Shown piece after piece: positions 61,801 through 64,000 of a stretch of 64,000 nt of DNA (positions are counted from its first letter, which is position 1; each line of letters begins with the position of its first letter). Both the position numbers and the translations under genes were made by a program. The DNA lies in contig DASUUU010000135.1 of assembly GCA_036373915.1 (NCBI GenBank), positions 1 to 64,000 on the forward strand, read 5' to 3'. The notes beneath the pieces were generated by a model, which did no database searches, was not told the DNA's origin, and was given only the letters and a program-made list of their open reading frames with translations. This DNA is from JASLBX01 sp036373915 (lineage in GTDB: Bacteria; Actinomycetota; Actinomycetes; Jiangellales; Jiangellaceae).

Positions 61801-63048
61801 GCCCCACGGGTCGCGGCCGACGTGCAAGGCATCTAGGTAGCGCCGAAGGGCGCCGTCGTCGGCCGGCTTGCGTTCTGGCCCGGCCGCCTCTGACACGGGC
61901 TGCGCCGGACCTTCGGTCTCGTCGCCCTGCGATGGCGCGAGCCGCTGGGCCGTCTCGATGACGGTGTTCACCGCCTCGCGGGTTGCCTTGACCGACGACA
62001 AATCCAGCACGACATCATCGAGGCCGGCACTGGTCAGCCGGTCCAGCAGGGCGGTGAGGCCGGCCCGCTTGGAGCCCACGATTAGCACCCGTTGGCCACT
62101 CGCGACGAGTTCGGCAACGAGGTTGACGATCGTCTGGGTGCGGCCCGTGCCCGGCGGCGCGTCCACCCGCAGGCTGCGGCCCGCTGCGACGGCCGCCACA
62201 ACGTCGGTCTGCGCCGGGTCGGCGTCCAGGACCAGCCGAAGCGGCCGGTCCGGAGCGTGTGCGGCGGTGGTCCGGACCGCCTGCGCCGCCTGTTCGTCCC
62301 CGGCCAGCGCGGCGACGACGTCGTGCGCGTCGAGTTCGGGCGCCAGCGCGTCGAGATCGGCGACCGCAGCGTCCGGTTCGACGGCGAACGTCCCGAGCAT
62401 GGCGCGGTGTGAGATCGAAAACCCGTCGATCACATGAGCGGGTGCGAACTCGCGCAGCCGCTCCACGACATGCGGGTACCGCAACCGCCCAGCGCGGTCG
62501 CGCAACGAGTCGAGTCCGAACCGAAGCCCAAGCTGGGTATCCAGCGCGTGCAGCAGCACCGGGTTGACGCTCGCCTCGGTCGATACCTCGATGACGAAGT
62601 CGGTCTCGGCAGGGTCGCGGGCCACGACCGCCGCGGGCCGAAGTAGGACCGGTGCGGTGGGCCGGTGGGCCGCGAACGGGTTGGCCCAGGTGGCAACGCC
62701 GATCGCCAGCATGGCGGTGTCGATGCCACGCTCTTCGGCGAGTTCTCGCGCCTTGTCGCGGATGGCACGTGCCGAGCGCAGCGCGGATTTGCGCAGCGGC
62801 TCGTGCGGGAACAGGCGAGACACCAAGACGGGCTCGCCGTCGATCAGCTTCTTGCGCGTCTCGGGATCCGCTGCGGCCAGGTCCAACGTGCCGATCTTGA
62901 GGTCACGGAAGTACAGCAGCGGATCCTTGCCCCCAAGGGCACGGAGCTCATCGGTCCAGCGCACCACCGCGTCCGCGACCAGTTCGGCGCGACTCGCCGG
63001 TTCGGTCGCCGGCGGCCGCGCGGCTGCGGTTTCATGTACCGTCGTCAT
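58801..63048 (-). CDS. Large SF1-type helicase/ATPase with MTES_1575-type endonuclease-fold domain
   Basis: 1415 residues. Walker A is in RVDAPPGTGRTQTIVNLVAE (about 297-316). The Walker B region reads FDVVIIEDSGQISPAEAVPA (about 836-855), where DNA2/NAM7-type helicases usually have DEAxQ. Helicase motifs IGDREQLTL and AITRARDRMTVVSSFG follow. Near 1160-1210, FVLAIETDGPAYAALP and RDMLVRLGWSVHRVWSAAW match the restriction-endonuclease-like MTES_1575 domain. A charged disordered region (about 1235-1325) precedes the C-terminal helices. It probably acts on DNA or RNA; it is a widespread actinobacterial gene type and not a proven defence system. ATG 63048 is used; ATG 63066 with GTGAGG upstream is an alternative. 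Confidence 0.88.
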   Translation of the reverse strand: MTTVHETAAARPPATEPASRAELVADAVVRWTDELRALGGKDPLLYFRDLKIGTLDLAAADPETRKKLIDGEPVLVSRLFPHEPLRKSALRSARAIRDKARELAEERGIDTAMLAIGVATWANPFAAHRPTAPVLLRPAAVVARDPAETDFVIEVSTEASVNPVLLHALDTQLGLRFGLDSLRDRAGRLRYPHVVERLREFAPAHVIDGFSISHRAMLGTFAVEPDAAVADLDALAPELDAHDVVAALAGDEQAAQAVRTTAAHAPDRPLRLVLDADPAQTDVVAAVAAGRSLRVDAPPGTGRTQTIVNLVAELVASGQRVLIVGSKRAGLTALLDRLTSAGLDDVVLDLSSVKATREAVNTVIETAQRLAPSQGDETEGPAQPVSEAAGPERKPADDGALRRYLDALHVGRDPWGCSAYELMAAIAAADPEARTPARVPGDALVRYGVGTREALRVKLRAYAELGGLAAAVEITPWSGAAVPTTGAAERIRSAVDELRATTLPELRNAATRACVEVGLTGPASPADAFAAVDLLTSVAGTLDEFQPDIWSAPLDEFVAATADRRERTSRSGRMGLVARRRVRLQIRDIQVNPSALRARADVHARLVSVQEQLSEWRRRARDSRLPRTGPHLPAAVRAVAAARAGLTVLADVHADLADIHELPFADLAARLAKLAGASDVLMALPKLAELRSDLEAAGLGDLLGELTRRDAGPDVAEAAFAYCWHSSVLDHVLAADPALGRFDRVEHERRLAARRRSPEESSVGTVLAGRAARFAQVADEHEGQAAVILESAHTHSGPRSLPELVSAAPEITLATKPCWVMPPLAVPALLPKRRLFDVVIIEDSGQISPAEAVPAIARAERVVVIGDREQLTLLGFTTAIEPITESDDQQSTYDMFTDSTEHPASVYEALAPALTRLPLLTEYRIREDRLAAFASRRSYGDRLTVIPSAASPRLCHELVAADDDAGVDSSEAEVRRVVETVFEHARTRPHESLGVITLSRPHAARIDAALRAALIRAPDVAPFLRDDREEPFFIKDVDRVCGDVRDAIILTLGYGRSVDGRVLYRFGALDRPGGDRRLAAAITRARDRMTVVSSFGADDLSPRRLTTEGGRALKDFLAHAEAPGAMSGSGRGDALAIAVAERLRAAGASVVLGYGGGTGAIEVAVRHPLRRDRFVLAIETDGPAYAALPIAQQQSRIRRDMLVRLGWSVHRVWSAAWAADPDGENARLVDAYAKAVADADAFDWAVAAAEADVVAGSQEERPEAAGAEDGTSGRRPGRSSKRGGKGARGKADPMGEAAPDRPDGKVRPDGLDGEAGSDKSDQSSGDDGGADSADSGQADRGGKPVLVRRRPVGDHSRRELAALARWVESGRDGRPEADVAAELADELDVLRRGPRTDDVLVHAVRVARAGAPELS

Positions 63049-63187
63049 CGCGCTCGTCCCCCGCATTGCGGCCTCACGCGCCGAGGTTAACCAGGTCGGC
63101 GGCACAATTCGTGGAGGCACGACGGGGTCAGTGGACTTGGTGCAGTGCATGTGACGCCCTAGAGTGACTGTCGCCGAAGGAGGGCAC

Positions 63188-63721
63188 GTGAAGCTACTGG
63201 CTGATCAACCCACGGTCGACGTCGAGGAGCCCCCTCATCGCCCCGTCCTCGCAATCCTGGGCGGAGTCGCCGTCCTCGTCCTGATGATCGGCGTCGGGCT
63301 GACTCTGCTGCTGTCCGGCGGGCCCGTTGACGAGCAGCCCGTCATGGTGGCGGACGACAGCGTCGGGCAGTCCGCCGACATGGCGAGCTGGACGGCGAGT
63401 GCCAATGCAGCCTGCTACGCGGCCGGCGACACCCCGCTCGTTGCCCGGGAAGACGGATCGCTGGCCGATACGGACCGCGCCGTACGCAACCTCGTCGTGA
63501 ATATCCGCGAGATCCCGATCCCCGCCGACCGCCAGGCCCGTGCGCTGATCCTGCCGATCGTGCTGATGGGAGACGATGCTGAGACCGCGTGGTGGGGTAT
63601 CTCCGGACTCGACCGAGACGAGATCTCGGCCTCAGAGCTCGACGACGCCAACGCGCTTGCCCAGGCTTTCGTCAACGGCCTGGTCGACATCGGCGCCGAC
63701 TGCTCCGCGCTCGCCGAATGA
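63188..63721 (+). CDS. Small single-pass membrane or exported protein, unknown function
   Basis: 177 residues. A short cytoplasmic part (about 1-19) precedes one transmembrane helix (about 22-46, LAILGGVAVLVLMIGVGLTL) and a 130-residue outer domain with two Cys (ACYAAGD and DIGADCSALAE), which could form a disulfide. GGAGGG lies 3-8 bases before GTG 63188. I do not recognise the family. It is divergent from the large helicase gene and followed by a family A repeat. Confidence 0.78.
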   Translation: MKLLADQPTVDVEEPPHRPVLAILGGVAVLVLMIGVGLTLLLSGGPVDEQPVMVADDSVGQSADMASWTASANAACYAAGDTPLVAREDGSLADTDRAVRNLVVNIREIPIPADRQARALILPIVLMGDDAETAWWGISGLDRDEISASELDDANALAQAFVNGLVDIGADCSALAE

Positions 63722-63830
63722 TCACGTTCAGCATGCGTATCGGTGCCGCACCAGGCGCGTGCGCATGGTAGAGCGCCGACAAACCTGCCGAACGTGATCA
63801 ACCGGCGCCACACCACCCACCCGCGCCTGC
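63720..63830. repeat. Dispersed palindrome family A, copy 3
   Basis: Left arm TGATCACGTTCAGCA (63719-63733) pairs with GCCGAACGTGATCA (63787-63800). The core GCCGCACCAGGCGCG and GAGCGCCGACAAACC parallels the copies at 13783 and 29571. A partial second core, GGCGCCACACCACCC, follows to about 63830. It lies just after the 63721 stop. Confidence 0.7.
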
Positions 63831-63870
63831 GGTCCTGATAGCTGAGCCGAGCGTCCGAGTGCGTCCGGCG

Positions 63871-63876
63871 TACACT
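63871..63876 (+). promoter_or_regulatory. Probable -10 box of the leader transcript
   Basis: TACACT fits TANNNT and lies 6 bases before the leader peptide ATG, which would make the leader message leaderless. No clear -35 box is visible. Confidence 0.45.
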
Positions 63877-63882
63877 TGCGTT

Positions 63883-63921
63883 ATGACTTTCGCGCTCGAG
63901 TCCTGGCGGTGGCAGCCCTAG
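63883..63921 (+). CDS. Attenuation leader peptide with two Trp codons
   Basis: A 12-codon open frame MTFALESWRWQP carries TGG CGG TGG (Trp-Arg-Trp) followed by CAG CCC and TAG. It overlaps the first strand of an attenuator structure. Two Trp codons in three is far above chance. It should sense Trp-tRNA charging and control a gene beyond the window edge, probably one for tryptophan or common aromatic synthesis. Confidence 0.8.
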   Translation: MTFALESWRWQP

Positions 63922-63985
63922 CCGGCGGCCACCAACTCGAGCGAACCCTCTTCCACTGGCCGCCGCCACGGCGGCCACGATCTTT
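63893..63985 (+). promoter_or_regulatory. Transcription attenuator (segments 1-4)
   Basis: Segment 1 CGCTCGAGT (63893-63901) pairs with ACTCGAGCG (63935-63943). Segment 2 GGCGGCCA (63924-63931) can instead pair with segment 3 TGGCCGCC (63957-63964). Segment 3 pairs with segment 4 GGCGGCCA (63970-63977) as a terminator hairpin with loop GCCAC, followed by ACGATCTTTCT. Segments 2 and 4 are identical, as expected of mutually exclusive folds. Confidence 0.82.
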
Positions 63986-64000
63986 CTGGACGAGGCCGGA

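Overview
This window is chromosomal DNA of a high-GC actinobacterium. The evidence is strongly GC-biased third codon positions, frequent GTG starts, actinobacterium-typical families (DUF3017, DUF5302, DUF6350, SepX, Ruc/FmdB, RpfB, Pmt) and gene order shared with mycobacteria and streptomycetes. Genus cannot be read with confidence. I saw no transposase, integrase, prophage, CRISPR array, plasmid gene or replication origin.

Layout. 0-9.4 kb (mostly minus strand): central carbon, one-carbon and purine genes (icd, cut by the window edge; mdh; DUF3017; citrate synthase; folD; DUF5302; an SH3/peptidase-like exported protein; purH; purN; DUF6350). 9.6-13.8 kb (plus): a SigE-family sigma factor between two paralogous membrane-anchored sensor-like proteins, then kynureninase. 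13.9-15.9 kb: sucCD. 16.4-19.7 kb: a large exported phosphodiester glycosidase/metallophosphoesterase with DasR-like operators at its start. 19.8-30.1 kb: a stress/envelope locus with a membrane-anchored Hsp70, a small acidic protein, two dynamin-like GTPases of the IniC/IniA type, an IniB-type protein, a LuxR-type ATPase regulator and a B12-binding mutase subunit.

30.4-46.6 kb: an M23 peptidase, an ABC-F ATPase, and the conserved metG-tatD-rpfB-rsmA-ispE series. That series is interrupted between rsmA and ispE by five accessory genes (lipoprotein hydrolase, isochorismatase-like hydrolase, GlxA-type regulator, EamA transporter, ArsR-like regulator). rsmI and pmt follow, divergently. 46.6-48.4 kb: a GDT1-family Mn exporter candidate behind a clear yybP-ykoY riboswitch, a DHFR-like reductase and tRNA-Ala(CGC). 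48.4-58.8 kb: the conserved sepX-rimJ-moaB-moaC-moeA/glp-galU / 5-FCL / ruc(FmdB)-SAF-mscL neighbourhood. A penicillin-acylase family gene is inserted in it, and a near-perfect CIRCE operator lies in front of the FmdB gene. 58.8-64 kb: a large SF1 helicase/nuclease-fold protein, a small membrane protein, and at the right edge a 12-codon Trp-containing leader peptide followed by a textbook attenuator.

Several gene sets appear to work together: purH/purN/folD/5-FCL in purine and folate one-carbon flow; icd/mdh/citrate synthase/sucCD in the TCA cycle; RpfB, M23, SH3/VanY-like, IspE, GalU and Pmt in the cell envelope. The gaps between genes carry at least two families of dispersed palindromic repeats, several acting plausibly as terminators between convergent genes.
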